DNA from: JACCTU01 sp963737405
GTDB taxonomy: Bacteria; Actinomycetota; Thermoleophilia; Gaiellales; Gaiellaceae
Assembly (NCBI GenBank): GCA_963737405.1
Contig: CAVTSL010000011.1
Coordinates: 372,001-436,000, forward strand
Length of the DNA: 64,000 nucleotides
Reading direction: 5' to 3'
Part shown: piece after piece, positions 33,660 through 41,779 of the stretch
Layout: every line of letters starts with the position of its first letter
Position numbering within the stretch: position 1 is the stretch's first letter
Program-made: the position numbers and the translations under genes
The notes under the pieces: generated by a model
What the model saw: the letters and a program-made list of their open reading frames with translations, nothing else
The model's database searches: none
What the model was told of the DNA's origin: nothing

Positions 33660-34288
33660 AACTGACGACCATGACGCAGGTCACCGTCGACGGAGTGATG
33701 CAGGGAAACGGCGGCGCGTCGGACGAGGATCGCAGGAACGGATTCGAGCGCGGCGGATGGGCCATGGGGGTGTTCGACGACGAGACCATGACGTTCATCA
33801 CGCAGACCTACCAGCGCGCCGACGCGTTCCTGTTCGGCCGGCGGACCTACGAGCTCTTCGCCGGCTACTGGGGAGAAATCGCAGAGATGCGCGCGCACCC
33901 CATCGGCGTGGCTCTGAATGAGACCCCCAAGTACGTGGCATCGACTACGCTCACCGACCCGCGCTGGGCGGATACGACCGTCCTCTCCGGCGACGTTGCG
34001 GCTGCCGTCGGCGAGCTGAAGGCCAAGCCGGGGGGTGAGCTGCAGGTGCACGGCAGCGGTGCGCTGATCCGGTGGCTGCTCGACAACGACCTCGTCGACG
34101 AGATCACCCTGCTCACCGTCCCCGTGGTCCTCGGCCAGGGCACGCGGCTGTTCCCCGACGACGGCCCGGACATCGCGCTCGACCTGGTCGACTCGCGAGT
34201 CGACGCGAAGGGCGTAACGATCCAGGTCTACCGGCCCGCCGGTCGCCCGCAGTACGCACCCGCCACTGCCGACCACGACGACGAATGA
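33656..34288 (+). CDS. RibD/DHFR-like reductase 2
   Basis: 210 aa. KLTTMTQVTVDGVMQGNGGA, FLFGRRTYELFAGYW, VHGSGALIRWLLDNDLVDEI and LTVPVVLGQGTRLFPDDG show the same fold as its neighbours. ATGA overlap with reductase 1, so the pair is co-translated. The 141 bases that follow contain no intact gene, although one frame reads LLGSHTFDGRLQLVEYKPTV, possibly the leftover end of a further paralogue. Confidence 0.85.
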   Translation: MKLTTMTQVTVDGVMQGNGGASDEDRRNGFERGGWAMGVFDDETMTFITQTYQRADAFLFGRRTYELFAGYWGEIAEMRAHPIGVALNETPKYVASTTLTDPRWADTTVLSGDVAAAVGELKAKPGGELQVHGSGALIRWLLDNDLVDEITLLTVPVVLGQGTRLFPDDGPDIALDLVDSRVDAKGVTIQVYRPAGRPQYAPATADHDDE

Positions 34289-34429
34289 CCTGCTCGGAAG
34301 CCACACGTTCGACGGCCGACTGCAGCTCGTCGAGTACAAGCCCACGGTTCTGGCCGGCCCTCCCGACAGCAGCCGCTGGACGGTTTCCGCCGTAACTAGC
34401 CGCGCCCTTGTCGTGAAAGGAGCTGCACC

Positions 34430-35029
34430 ATGACCAAGGTGGTAGCAATCATGTCGATGTCTCTCGACGGGTACGTCGCCGACGCGAACGACGGCGTCGC
34501 CGAAGTGTTCGACTGGTACTTCTCTGGCGACGTCGAGGTTCCCACGGCGAGCGGGAGCTCGGGCATGACGTTCCGCGTCTCGGCGCCGAGCGCCGATCAC
34601 CTGAGGGGCTTGGTGGCTGAGGTCGGCGCCATGCTGACCGGTCGGCGCACGTTCGAGGTCGCCGACGGCTGGGGCGGCCAGCACCCGTGGGACATCCCCG
34701 CTTTCGTCGTCACCCACGACGTGCCCGACGGCTGGCCACGGCCCGGCTCGACAGTCCAGTTCGTCACCGACGGCATCGAAAGCGCCGTTGCCCGAGCGAA
34801 GTCGGCTGCCGCCCCGAAGTCCGTTGGAGTGCACGGCGCCGAAACGATCCAGGAGTGCCTGGACGCCGGGTTGCTCGACGAGATCCACATCGATCTGGCT
34901 GCCGTGTTGCTCGGCGCAGGAGTGCGGCTGTTCGACCACCTCGCGCACACACCGGTCGTGCTCGGGAATCCGACAGTCGTCACCGGTGTGGGTGTCACGC
35001 ATCTGCGCTATCCCGTGCACACGTCGTAG
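34430..35029 (+). CDS. RibD/DHFR-like reductase 3
   Basis: 199 aa, ATG preceded by AAAGGAG. Motifs KVVAIMSMSLDGYVADANDG, AMLTGRRTFEVADGWGG, VGVHGAETIQECLDAGLLDE and IDLAAVLLGAGVRLFDHL match the family. Third tandem member, separated from the second by 141 bases. Related to reductase 2 in the active-site loops but not a recent copy. Confidence 0.85.
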   Translation: MTKVVAIMSMSLDGYVADANDGVAEVFDWYFSGDVEVPTASGSSGMTFRVSAPSADHLRGLVAEVGAMLTGRRTFEVADGWGGQHPWDIPAFVVTHDVPDGWPRPGSTVQFVTDGIESAVARAKSAAAPKSVGVHGAETIQECLDAGLLDEIHIDLAAVLLGAGVRLFDHLAHTPVVLGNPTVVTGVGVTHLRYPVHTS

Positions 35030-35037
35030 AACGCCGC

Positions 35038-35943
35038 ATGGCGATCGATCAAGTGCAGGCGAGGGGCCTCGAGTATCTGGCTCTCGCGACGGAGCTTCTG
35101 CAGCGCGCTCGCCTCGCGGACGCGGAGGCGGGGCTATGGGAGGCTGCTGACCTGCAGTGGTGGTGGCGTACACCGCGCCGCTCGGACGCGATCGACCAGC
35201 TCTTCTGGATCGACGACGAAGGGCCTGTTGCCGGCGTCGTCCTGACCGACTGGGGCTCGGCCTGGGGGTGCGATCTCATCGTCGTCCCCGGTGTCACGAC
35301 CGTTCCGCTGTCGGCTCTCTGGCGCCGCGCTGTCGAGGCGATCGACGCGTTGGGGATCGAGTCGGTCGATGTGCTCGTCGACAACGACGATGCCGACCTG
35401 ATCGACCTGCTTGCCGGCGACGGCCTTGTGGCCGGCGAGCAGGACGGGACCACGTGGATGGATGCCGAGGCGAGACCTGATGTCACCCCTCTGCCGGAGG
35501 GATTCGTTCTCGTCGACCGCGCCCTGGAGACGACCAGACCGCACCCGATGCGCCATCGAAACGGCGAACAGGTCGAGGCCCGTCTCCGCCAGTGCTCGCT
35601 CTACGACCCGGCACTGGACCTCGCCGCTGAAACTGCTGACGGTCAGGTCGGCGGTTACGCGCTCTTCTGGTTCGATCCCGTCACCGAGGTCGGGATGCTG
35701 GAGCCGATGAGAGTCGAGGATGAGTACCAGCGGCGCGGCTTGGCCCGTGCCATGCTGACTGCGGGTCTCGACCGGCTGGCAGCGCGCGGGGCTCGCCGCC
35801 TGAAGGTCAATTACGCCACCGCTGCGGCGCGTTCGCTCTACGTCGGCTCGGGCTTCCGGGTGACGTCTACCAGCACGTCGTACAGCTGGAAGCCCTCGCG
35901 CTCCGGCCCGAATACGGCGAGAACTACTACGCCGCATTCGTGA
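35038..35943 (+). CDS. GNAT N-acetyltransferase (double-domain type)
   Basis: 301 aa from ATG 35038. The C-terminal GNAT domain has EPMRVEDEYQRRGLARAMLT (acetyl-CoA loop Q/R-x2-G-x-A) and KVNYATAAARSLYVGSGFRV. The N-terminal half (VDVLVDNDDADLIDLLAGDG) looks like a degenerate second GNAT domain. The genuine end is probably near SYSWK (~35893), after which residues are Ser/Arg/Thr-rich and overlap, in another frame, a VOC-protein fragment. Small-molecule or peptide acetylation; substrate unknown. Confidence 0.75.
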   Translation: MAIDQVQARGLEYLALATELLQRARLADAEAGLWEAADLQWWWRTPRRSDAIDQLFWIDDEGPVAGVVLTDWGSAWGCDLIVVPGVTTVPLSALWRRAVEAIDALGIESVDVLVDNDDADLIDLLAGDGLVAGEQDGTTWMDAEARPDVTPLPEGFVLVDRALETTRPHPMRHRNGEQVEARLRQCSLYDPALDLAAETADGQVGGYALFWFDPVTEVGMLEPMRVEDEYQRRGLARAMLTAGLDRLAARGARRLKVNYATAAARSLYVGSGFRVTSTSTSYSWKPSRSGPNTARTTTPHS

Positions 35944-35993
35944 TCGGCCCCGACGGGCACAACATCGAGGCCGTCACGAAACGCGCCGTTTGA
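35866..35993 (+). pseudogene. VOC-family C-terminal fragment overlapping the GNAT end
   Basis: The frame ending at TGA 35991-35993 reads RPEYGENYYAAFVIGPDGHN followed by IEAVTKRAV, which is the characteristic last strand of glyoxalase-like VOC proteins (YYAAF-x3-PDG-N-IEAV). The rest of the gene is absent. It starts inside the GNAT gene in a different frame, so a recombination joined the two. Remnant only. Bases 35994-36083 hold nothing recognisable. Confidence 0.6.
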
Positions 35994-36083
35994 GGCCTGT
36001 CTCGGCGGCCCGCGGTCATCCGAGCAGCTCCGCGCATTGAGTCGAGATACAGGTTCCCGGCCTGTGGGCCGATGCGTGAGTGA

Positions 36084-36440
36084 ATGAACGTGAGTCGCGG
36101 TCACCTCGCCGCTTGGTGGGTGAGCTTCGTCGTCGTCTGGTGCGGCGCGGTCGTGCTGCTCGGGCCGGTCACGTACCTGGGCTGCGGCGCCGAGAACCGA
36201 GAACTCGACGACGGCTCGCCGAGAGAGTCGTACTGCGACGGGTTCCGTGACTTCTTGAGCTCAGGCGAACCGTCCGAATGGACGACACCGCTCCCGTACG
36301 TGCTCCCGATCGCGGTGCTCGCGACGCTTGGCGCCTGTGGGATCTCGCGGCGGAGCAAGCGTTTCCTGTCGCGAGCCGCCGTCCTCGCGGTTGTCGCTCT
36401 CGTCCTGCACGTGATCCTCCCGCTCGTCCTGCCGGGCTAG
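36084..36440 (+). CDS. Small membrane protein of unknown function
   Basis: 118 aa with three hydrophobic segments: ~10-28 (AWWVSFVVVWCGAVVLLGPV), ~68-85 (LPYVLPIAVLATLGACGI) and ~96-115 (AAVLAVVALVLHVILPLVLP). The loop between TM1 and TM2 is polar with two Cys (LGCGAENREL; YCDGFRDF) and probably faces outside, where a disulfide could form. No family recognised. Bases 36441-36546 contain no gene. Confidence 0.55.
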   Translation: MNVSRGHLAAWWVSFVVVWCGAVVLLGPVTYLGCGAENRELDDGSPRESYCDGFRDFLSSGEPSEWTTPLPYVLPIAVLATLGACGISRRSKRFLSRAAVLAVVALVLHVILPLVLPG

Positions 36441-36546
36441 GCGCACTGATCGAGTCCAATGGGAGTCTCATCCAGACGGCGATCAACGCGACGGTTCCTG
36501 TCGCGACCGGCGTTTCGAGCTAGGCGGCGCTGGCCCATGCCAGGCC

Positions 36547-37158
36547 TCACGAGGGTCGCGGGTGTGGACTCTCGCCCCGGATCGGAAGCCAGTAAAAGGC
36601 GTTGAACGCGGCGATCACGACCACGCCCAGGACGGGGAGCACTGCGCCGAGCAGGGCGCCGGTCGTGAGCCAGGCCAGGGCGAGCTGAAAGCGCCTGCCG
36701 ATCGCTGTCGCGCTCGCAGCATCAAGGCCTTCGCCGAGCAGCCGGTGACGGCGCGCGTACTGCCACACGGCGTTGAACGTCAGCGCCGTCACGTCGAACG
36801 CGACGCCGTAGAAGACGACGGCCGTTCGCTGGCCGTCTCCAGTGCGCAGCGCCCCGGCGAGCACGGAAGTTGCGAACGGAAGGAACACCACGGTCATCAG
36901 CAGCAAGGTGTTCAAGAGCAGTACGACCCTGTCGGCCGCACGGATGTGGTCGAACATGACGTGGTGGTTGGCCCATACCTGTCCGATGAAGAGGAACGTG
37001 ACGGCGTAGGCGAGATACGACGGCCAGAGCGCGAGAAGGCCATGCAGCAAGTTGCTGTAGTCGGTCTGCGGCGGGTTCGAATCGTCTGGCTCGACGCGGC
37101 ATACACTCTGATCCGAAGGAACCTCCACATGGACGATCCTGGGAGGACGAGATGACAC
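36547..37158 (-). pseudogene. TMEM175-family potassium channel, N-terminally truncated
   Basis: From LLHGLLALWPSYLAYAVTFL and VWANHHVMFDHI to the last helix (LGVVVIAAFNAFYW) the sequence matches bacterial TMEM175 (DUF1211) channels. The hallmark N-terminal helix with R-x3-FSDG is missing. In its place are ~35 non-hydrophobic residues (VEVPSDQSVCRVEPDDSNPP), and the 5' end collides with the start of the McrA-head gene at 37152. Since the FSD motif lines the pore, the product would be inactive. Probably cut by the recombination that brought in the neighbour. The exact start is unclear. Confidence 0.65.
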
Positions 37159-37451
37159 GTTCGATTGCGTGGGACAAGGTGGCCCATGCTGACGTGGTGC
37201 GTGCGATCCAGGAGTACGACCGACTAGGGCCGGAGCAGTTCTTCTCTGCCCATGGATTCGCTCCTACCACGACGTACGATCTGGTCTGGGACAAACGCCG
37301 TTACCCGCCAAAGGCAATCCTGGGTACGGCGTACGAGCTCGCGACGGGCGCGCGCCTTGCCTCCGGCGACTTCGAGGGCGGGAAGACAGGCGCCGTCAAG
37401 GTGCTCGGAGAGCTTGGATTCACCATCGAGCCGCGACGACCAGCCACGTAA
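37152..37451 (+). CDS. Stand-alone ScoMcrA-type N-terminal head domain
   Basis: 99 aa. The sequence AIQEYDRLGPEQFFSAHGFA, YDLVWDKRRYPPKAILGTAY and SGDFEGGKTGAVKVLGELGF matches the head domain found at the N-terminus of ScoMcrA-like type IV restriction endonucleases, which recognise modified or phosphorothioated DNA together with SRA/SBD and HNH domains. Those domains are absent: TAA follows directly and 37452-37559 encode nothing similar. Either a truncated restriction gene or a free DNA-binding adaptor. Its ATG overlaps the broken TMEM175 start. Confidence 0.65.
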   Translation: MTRSIAWDKVAHADVVRAIQEYDRLGPEQFFSAHGFAPTTTYDLVWDKRRYPPKAILGTAYELATGARLASGDFEGGKTGAVKVLGELGFTIEPRRPAT

Positions 37452-37559
37452 AGCTGACCGCACGTGAGCACGGTCGCACCGTCACGGGCGGGCGAGGAAG
37501 AGCCGCTTCTCCGTTGCGAGGTGGGGCGCCCACTCGAGGCCGGCCCCCGCGAAACCCCG

Positions 37560-38532
37560 CTAGTACCACGACGGCCCGTACTGCTGGTAGGGCGCTTCGA
37601 GTTCGTGCACTTCGTCGTCGGTCAGTTCCAGGCCGAGTGCGTCGACTGCCTCCGGTAGGTGGTGAGGCTTGGTCGTGCCGACGATCGGTGCCGTGACGAG
37701 CGGGTTGCGCAAGACCCACGCCAGGGCGATCTGGGCCATGCTGACGCTGCGTGACTCGGCGACCTTCTGCACGGCGTCGATGACGGGTCCGTCATGCGGG
37801 GAGTCGAATGCTTGAACGACCTTGTCGGTGCTGGAGCGGCCGCTCTGCTCGCCGGCCGGGCGGGCGAGGCGGCCTTTGCCGTTCGGTGAGTACGGCACGA
37901 GACCGACCCCCATGTCGCCGCACATCGCCATCAGCTCGGCTTCGTCGTGCCGGCGCAGCAGGTTGTACTGATTCTGCATCGACACGAACCGGGTCCACCC
38001 GCCGAGAGTCCGCCGCGTGCTGCAGCTTTGCGAACTGCCACGCGTACATCGAGGAGGCGCCGATGTAGCGCACCTTCCCTGCCTTGATGAGGTCGTGCAG
38101 CGCCTCCATCGTCTCCTCGACCGGCGTGTCCGGGTCGAACCGGTGGATCTGGTACAGGTCGATGTAGTCCGTGCCGAGTCGCGTCAGCGATGCGTCCACC
38201 TGTTCGAGGATCGCCTTGCGCGACAGGCCCTCTCCGCCGGGGCCGTCGTGCATCTTCCCCCGCACCTTCGTCGCGAGCACGATCTCCTCGCGGCGGGAGT
38301 AGCGGGTGATCGCACGGCCGACGATCTCTTCGGACGTGCCGTGCTGATACACGTTCGCGGTGTCCCAGAACGTCACGCCGAGCTCGACGGCCTGCTGAAA
38401 GAACGGTTGCGCCTCGTCTTCCGCCAGCGCCCACGGATGGGCGTTCGGGGCGGTCGGGTCGCCGAAGCTCATGCAGCCGAGCGCGAGCCGGCTGACCTTC
38501 AATCCCGTGTTTCCCAAGCGGGTGTATTCCAT
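37560..38532 (-). pseudogene. Aldo/keto reductase, one frameshift
   Basis: N-terminal part from ATG 38532: MEYTRLGNTGLKVSRLALGC, FWDTANVYQHGTSEEIVGRA (catalytic Asp and Tyr), VLATKVRG (Lys) and YIDLYQIHRFDPDTPVEETM (His). After a +1 insertion near 38007 the frame changes and continues VSMQNQYNLLRRHDEAELMA, VGLVPYSP, and AQIALAWVLRNPLVTAPIVG to the stop. Deleting one base gives a normal ~323-aa reductase of the YakC/TIM family. NADPH-dependent carbonyl reduction if functional. Confidence 0.8.
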
Positions 38533-38623
38533 CGTGGTGTTCCTTTCGAGCAAGTGCCATTCCCGAACACTGGCCAGGCGAGCATGATCTTTCCGGAAAG
38601 GCCGACGGAGAACGGAGGAGCGC

Positions 38624-39094
38624 ATGCGCCGACTGAACTTCCTCGAAGACGATCCCTGGGATGAAGTGGAGGACGACCAGCGCGTCCGGTGGTTCGGACA
38701 CCCGTTCGGGACCGACCACCTCGGAGCGTCGCTGATCGAGTACCTGCCGCAGGCACCAGGAGGCCCGATGCACATGCACTACGGCGTCGAGGAGATGTTC
38801 TTCGTCCTCAGTGGGACGCTGACCGTCCGCACGCCAGAGGGAGAGGAGGAGTTGTCACCCGGCGACGTCGTCTACTTCCCGGAAGGCCGGGACGGGCTGC
38901 ACACCTTCTCGAACCCCACGGATGAGCCTGTGCGGATGATCGGCATCTCGACCAAGCGGTTCCCAGATGTCGTCGCGTACCCGGAGCGGGGAGTTGCCTG
39001 GGTGGCGACACGGCATCCTGAACGCCCGGTACCCGCGGGCGGCGACGAAGGAGTCATCGCTCGCTTCGAGCTGGGTGAAAGGAGCAGTCCGTGA
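38624..39094 (+). CDS. Cupin-domain protein
   Basis: 156 aa. Cupin motif 1 is MHMHYGVEEMFFVLSGTLTV (two His and a Glu) and motif 2 is GDVVYFPEGRDGLHTFSN, with the C-terminal segment RFPDVVAYPERGVAWVATRH. A metal-binding beta-barrel, related in build to the cupin at 10206. Divergent from the aldo/keto reductase with 91 bases between. Stop overlaps the GTG of the next ORF. Ligand unknown. Confidence 0.8.
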   Translation: MRRLNFLEDDPWDEVEDDQRVRWFGHPFGTDHLGASLIEYLPQAPGGPMHMHYGVEEMFFVLSGTLTVRTPEGEEELSPGDVVYFPEGRDGLHTFSNPTDEPVRMIGISTKRFPDVVAYPERGVAWVATRHPERPVPAGGDEGVIARFELGERSSP

Positions 39095-39405
39095 AGAAGA
39101 GGCTTGTGACGCGCTATGCGATGCGATCGGCTGAGGCAGCGGATGAGAACCAGCGGCGAGTAGAAGGGGTCTTTGCCGAACTGGCCGCCGCCCAGCCGGA
39201 CAGCGTGAGCTACATCGTCCTTCGGCTCGCGGATGACTCCTTTGTGCACGTGTCGTTCCACAACCACGGCGATGACGAGGTGAACCCAATCGCTTCGACG
39301 GCCGCGTTCGCGCACTTTCAGCAGGACCACGCGGACCGCCGCGAGGGTGGTGTCGACCAGCAGACCGCAGAGCTCGTCGGCGCCTATGTCACGACTATCG
39401 ACTGA
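39091..39405 (+). CDS. Small hypothetical protein, ABM-like
   Basis: 104 aa, GTG overlapping the cupin stop (GTGA). The pattern KRLVTRYAMRSAEAADENQR, then SYIVLRLADDSFVHVSFHNH with a helix AFAHFQQDHADR resembles a ferredoxin-like dimeric alpha/beta-barrel (antibiotic monooxygenase type), but no family signature is certain. Likely co-transcribed with the cupin. A terminator hairpin shared with the convergent hydrolase follows. Confidence 0.6.
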   Translation: MKKRLVTRYAMRSAEAADENQRRVEGVFAELAAAQPDSVSYIVLRLADDSFVHVSFHNHGDDEVNPIASTAAFAHFQQDHADRREGGVDQQTAELVGAYVTTID

Positions 39406-39409
39406 GGCC

Positions 39410-39444
39410 GCGAGCGGCGCACACGAAAGGTGCGCGCCGCTCGC
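39410..39444. terminator. Hairpin terminator between convergent genes
   Basis: GCGAGCGGCGCACAC (39410-39424) pairs with GTGCGCGCCGCTCGC (39430-39444) with one mismatch around GAAAG. Same stem as at 31690-31726, with the loop in opposite sense, so it is probably a duplicated element serving both strands. Confidence 0.65.
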
Positions 39445-39453
39445 AAGGACCGG

Positions 39454-40644
39454 TCAGCGAAGTGGTGCGAACGCCGCCCGCATCTCGGTCGCGAAGAGCT
39501 CGGGCTCTTCCCAGGCGGCGAAGTGCCCACCCCGGTCGACCTCGTTGAAGTAGGTGAGGCTGGGATAGCCCCTCTCGACCCAGCTTCGGGGGGCCTGGAA
39601 GATCTCGTCGGGGAACGTGGTGAAGCCGACGGGGATCGAGACCGCTGGAGGAGCCTTGCCGGCCGCAAGAGCCTGCTGCTCGTCCGCTCTCCCAGTACGA
39701 CCTGGCCGCAGAGGCCCCGGTGCCGGTCAGCCAGTAGAGCGTGATGTTGTCGAGGATGTGGTCCCTGGTGAGGTTGCCCGCGGCTCGCCGTCGACAAAGG
39801 CATGGGCGATCTTGTAGTAGCTGTCGGTGTCGTGGTCGAGCATCCAGGCCGCCAGGGCGACGGGCGAGTCGAGCAGGGCGTAGCCGATCGTCTGCGGTCG
39901 CGTTGCCTGCTCCAGGAAGTAGCCGAAGCCGCTCGCCCTGAACGTGGCGAGTGCGTCCGCCGCGGCGCGTTCCTGCTCGGATTCCGTCGGCTGCGGGACG
40001 CCCAGCGCCGTCACGAGCAGGTTCATGTGGATCCCGAGCAGCCCCTCAGGCGCGCGGCGGCCCATGGCGTCGGTGATGGAGGCGCCGACGTCGCCGCCCT
40101 GGGCGACGTAGCGGGTGTAGCCGAGGCGGCTCATCAGCTCCGGCCACGCCTGCGCGACGCGATCAGGGCCCCAGCCGATCTCCCTCGGCTCGCCGGAGAA
40201 GCCGTAGCCGGGGATGGAGGGCAGGACGAGGTCGAACGCGTCCTCGGCGCGGCCGCCGTGCGCGGTCGGGTCGGTGAGCGGGCCGACGGTCTCGAGCAGC
40301 TCGATCACGGAGCCGGGCCAGCCGTGGGTCATGATCAAAGGCAGCGCGTTCTCGTGGGCCGACTTGACGTGGATGAAGTGGATCTCGACCCCGTCGATCT
40401 GGGTCGTGAACTGGGGCAAGGCGTTCAGCTTGGCCTCGGCCTTGCGCCAGTCGTAGTCGGTGGCCCAGTAGCGCGCGAGCTCCTGGATCGTCGCCAGCTG
40501 CACGCCCTGCGAGCGATCCTCGACCAGCTCCTGGGAGGGCAGGCGCGTCGCGCCGATCCGGCGCCGCAGCTCGGCGAGCTCCGCTTCGGGGATGTCGACC
40601 TGGAAGGTGCGGATGTCGGTGGCGGTCTGGACGGTGCTGCTCAT
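39454..40644 (-). pseudogene. Epoxide hydrolase with EHN domain, broken second copy
   Basis: Paralogue of 31736-32929. From the ATG at 40644 to ~40202, and again at ~39694-39899, it is almost base-for-base the same as copy 1; the middle and the last ~240 bases differ clearly. One G is missing from GGG near 39784 (compare 32074), which leads to a stop at 39727. One extra base near 39691 restores the frame, which then reads FTTFPDEIFQAPRSWVERGY to a proper stop at 39454. The two breaks cancel in length, so it may be an assembly slip or a true null. Confidence 0.8.
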
Positions 40645-40722
40645 TGCGACCTCCGTGGTTGCTGGGGGCGGGGCCGATGACCTCCTTTCCGGTTCGGGGA
40701 CTCGAACCCGAGACTACCCCCG
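40645..40722 (-). promoter_or_regulatory. Leader of epoxide hydrolase copy 2, duplicate of the copy 1 leader
   Basis: Almost identical to the leader at 32930-33005: GGGTAGTCTCGGG, AGTCCCC, GGAAAGGAGGTCATCGGCCC and ACGGAGGTC in the same order on the minus strand. Homology stops near 40715. It marks the edge of the duplicated segment. Confidence 0.4.
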
Positions 40723-40745
40723 CCGGGCGGGGCCGAGCAACCGTC

Positions 40746-41228
40746 TCACGAGTGCCCTCCCCCGATGCCCGTGCCGATCGAGATCAACTCGGCGACGACA
40801 TCGTCGACCGGCTGCGTGGCGTCGACCTCGTGTGTGCACGTGGCACGTAACAGCGGTTCGACCTCCGCGAGATGGGTGAGGACCAGCTCGCGCTCCTCGC
40901 CGGTCTTTCCATAGGCGTTCGACGTGCGGCCCTCGATCCGGCGGAGCAGCACGTTCGCGGGAGCGGAGAGGAGGACGACGGCATCGAACTGCCGATAGAA
41001 CCGCCCCTGGTTCGACACGGTGCCCGACACGTAGAGCGTCGCCTCGCGGGGGCGAGCGAGGAGCTCTGCGATGGCGTCTTCGTGCCAGACGTATCCGTCG
41101 TCCTCGTCGGACCACGTGGTCCAGCCCGGCTCGTCGGTGTCGACGACGTCGAATCCGCGCCTCTGCAGCTCTGCAAGAGCGGTCGACTTGCCGGTGCCGG
41201 ACATCCCCGTCACGAGAATCGCTCGCAC
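40746..41228 (-). CDS. P-loop AAA/kinase-like NTPase
   Basis: ~160 aa. The Walker A loop is ILVTGMSGTGKSTALAELQR; RGFDVVDTDEPGW and YVSGTVSNQGRFYRQFDAVV follow, with a lid-like RIEGRTSNAYGKTGEERELV and the ending EVDATQPVDDVVAELI, as in shikimate/gluconate-kinase-like P-loop proteins. GTG 41228 gives the usual short N-terminus; GTG 41249 would overlap the upstream stop. A small-molecule kinase is likely, substrate unknown. Confidence 0.75.
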   Translation of the reverse strand: MRAILVTGMSGTGKSTALAELQRRGFDVVDTDEPGWTTWSDEDDGYVWHEDAIAELLARPREATLYVSGTVSNQGRFYRQFDAVVLLSAPANVLLRRIEGRTSNAYGKTGEERELVLTHLAEVEPLLRATCTHEVDATQPVDDVVAELISIGTGIGGGHS

Positions 41229-41236
41229 GCTTCGGA

Positions 41237-41779
41237 CTAGGGAAGCCACTCCTCGCGGAATCGTGTCGGCTGGCGCCGCTGCACGGATGCGTACGCGACC
41301 TTCGGGTCAGTCGTCTCCTCGTCGGCGCCCGCACCGTGCCGGAGTGCGGTCTCGTCGACCGGGTAGCCGCCCCAGTTCGGGTTGTCGACCGAGTCGATCC
41401 GCGCGCCGAGGGCGAGGACCGCGCACGGGCCCGAGCCCGCGCCGATGACGACGTGGTTCGTCTTCGGCGGGCAGTGGACGTAGTCCCACTGCTTCAGCGG
41501 CCGCTCCTCGCCCTCGATCAGCAGCACGGCCTCGCCCGAGAGGATGAAGAAGCCCTCCTGGTCGGCCTCCCAGTGGTACATCGCCATCGGGGCACCCGGC
41601 TCGAGGACGTAGAGGTTCGCGCCGAACTGGTTCCAGTCGGTGTCGCCCTCGATGTCGCAGTACGCGCCGCGGGTCTCGCTGTAGAGCCAGCGCACGTCCC
41701 GCGCGTTGACGACGTACCACCCTTCGCCCTTCGCGACGAGGCCGTGCTCCTCGGATTCGACCTTCGCTTCGGGAACCAC
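41237..41779 (-). CDS. Cupin-domain protein paired with a GST-like gene
   Basis: 180 aa from GTG 41779, overlapping the GST stop (TAGTG). VVNARDVRWLYSETRGAYCD leads into a cupin: LEPGAPMAMYHWEADQEGFF with His and Glu, and LKQWDYVHCPPKTNHVVIGA. The ending NWGGYPVDETALRHGAGADE is typical of a larger actinobacterial cupin subfamily. Probably co-translated with the GST; a joint role in detoxification or sugar metabolism is guesswork. Confidence 0.8.
   Translation of the reverse strand: MVPEAKVESEEHGLVAKGEGWYVVNARDVRWLYSETRGAYCDIEGDTDWNQFGANLYVLEPGAPMAMYHWEADQEGFFILSGEAVLLIEGEERPLKQWDYVHCPPKTNHVVIGAGSGPCAVLALGARIDSVDNPNWGGYPVDETALRHGAGADEETTDPKVAYASVQRRQPTRFREEWLP

Noticed and set aside
34289..34429. 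A fourth DHFR-like gene between the second and third reductases
   Set aside because: Only about 20 residues look protein-like and no start or conserved motif is present; at most a remnant.
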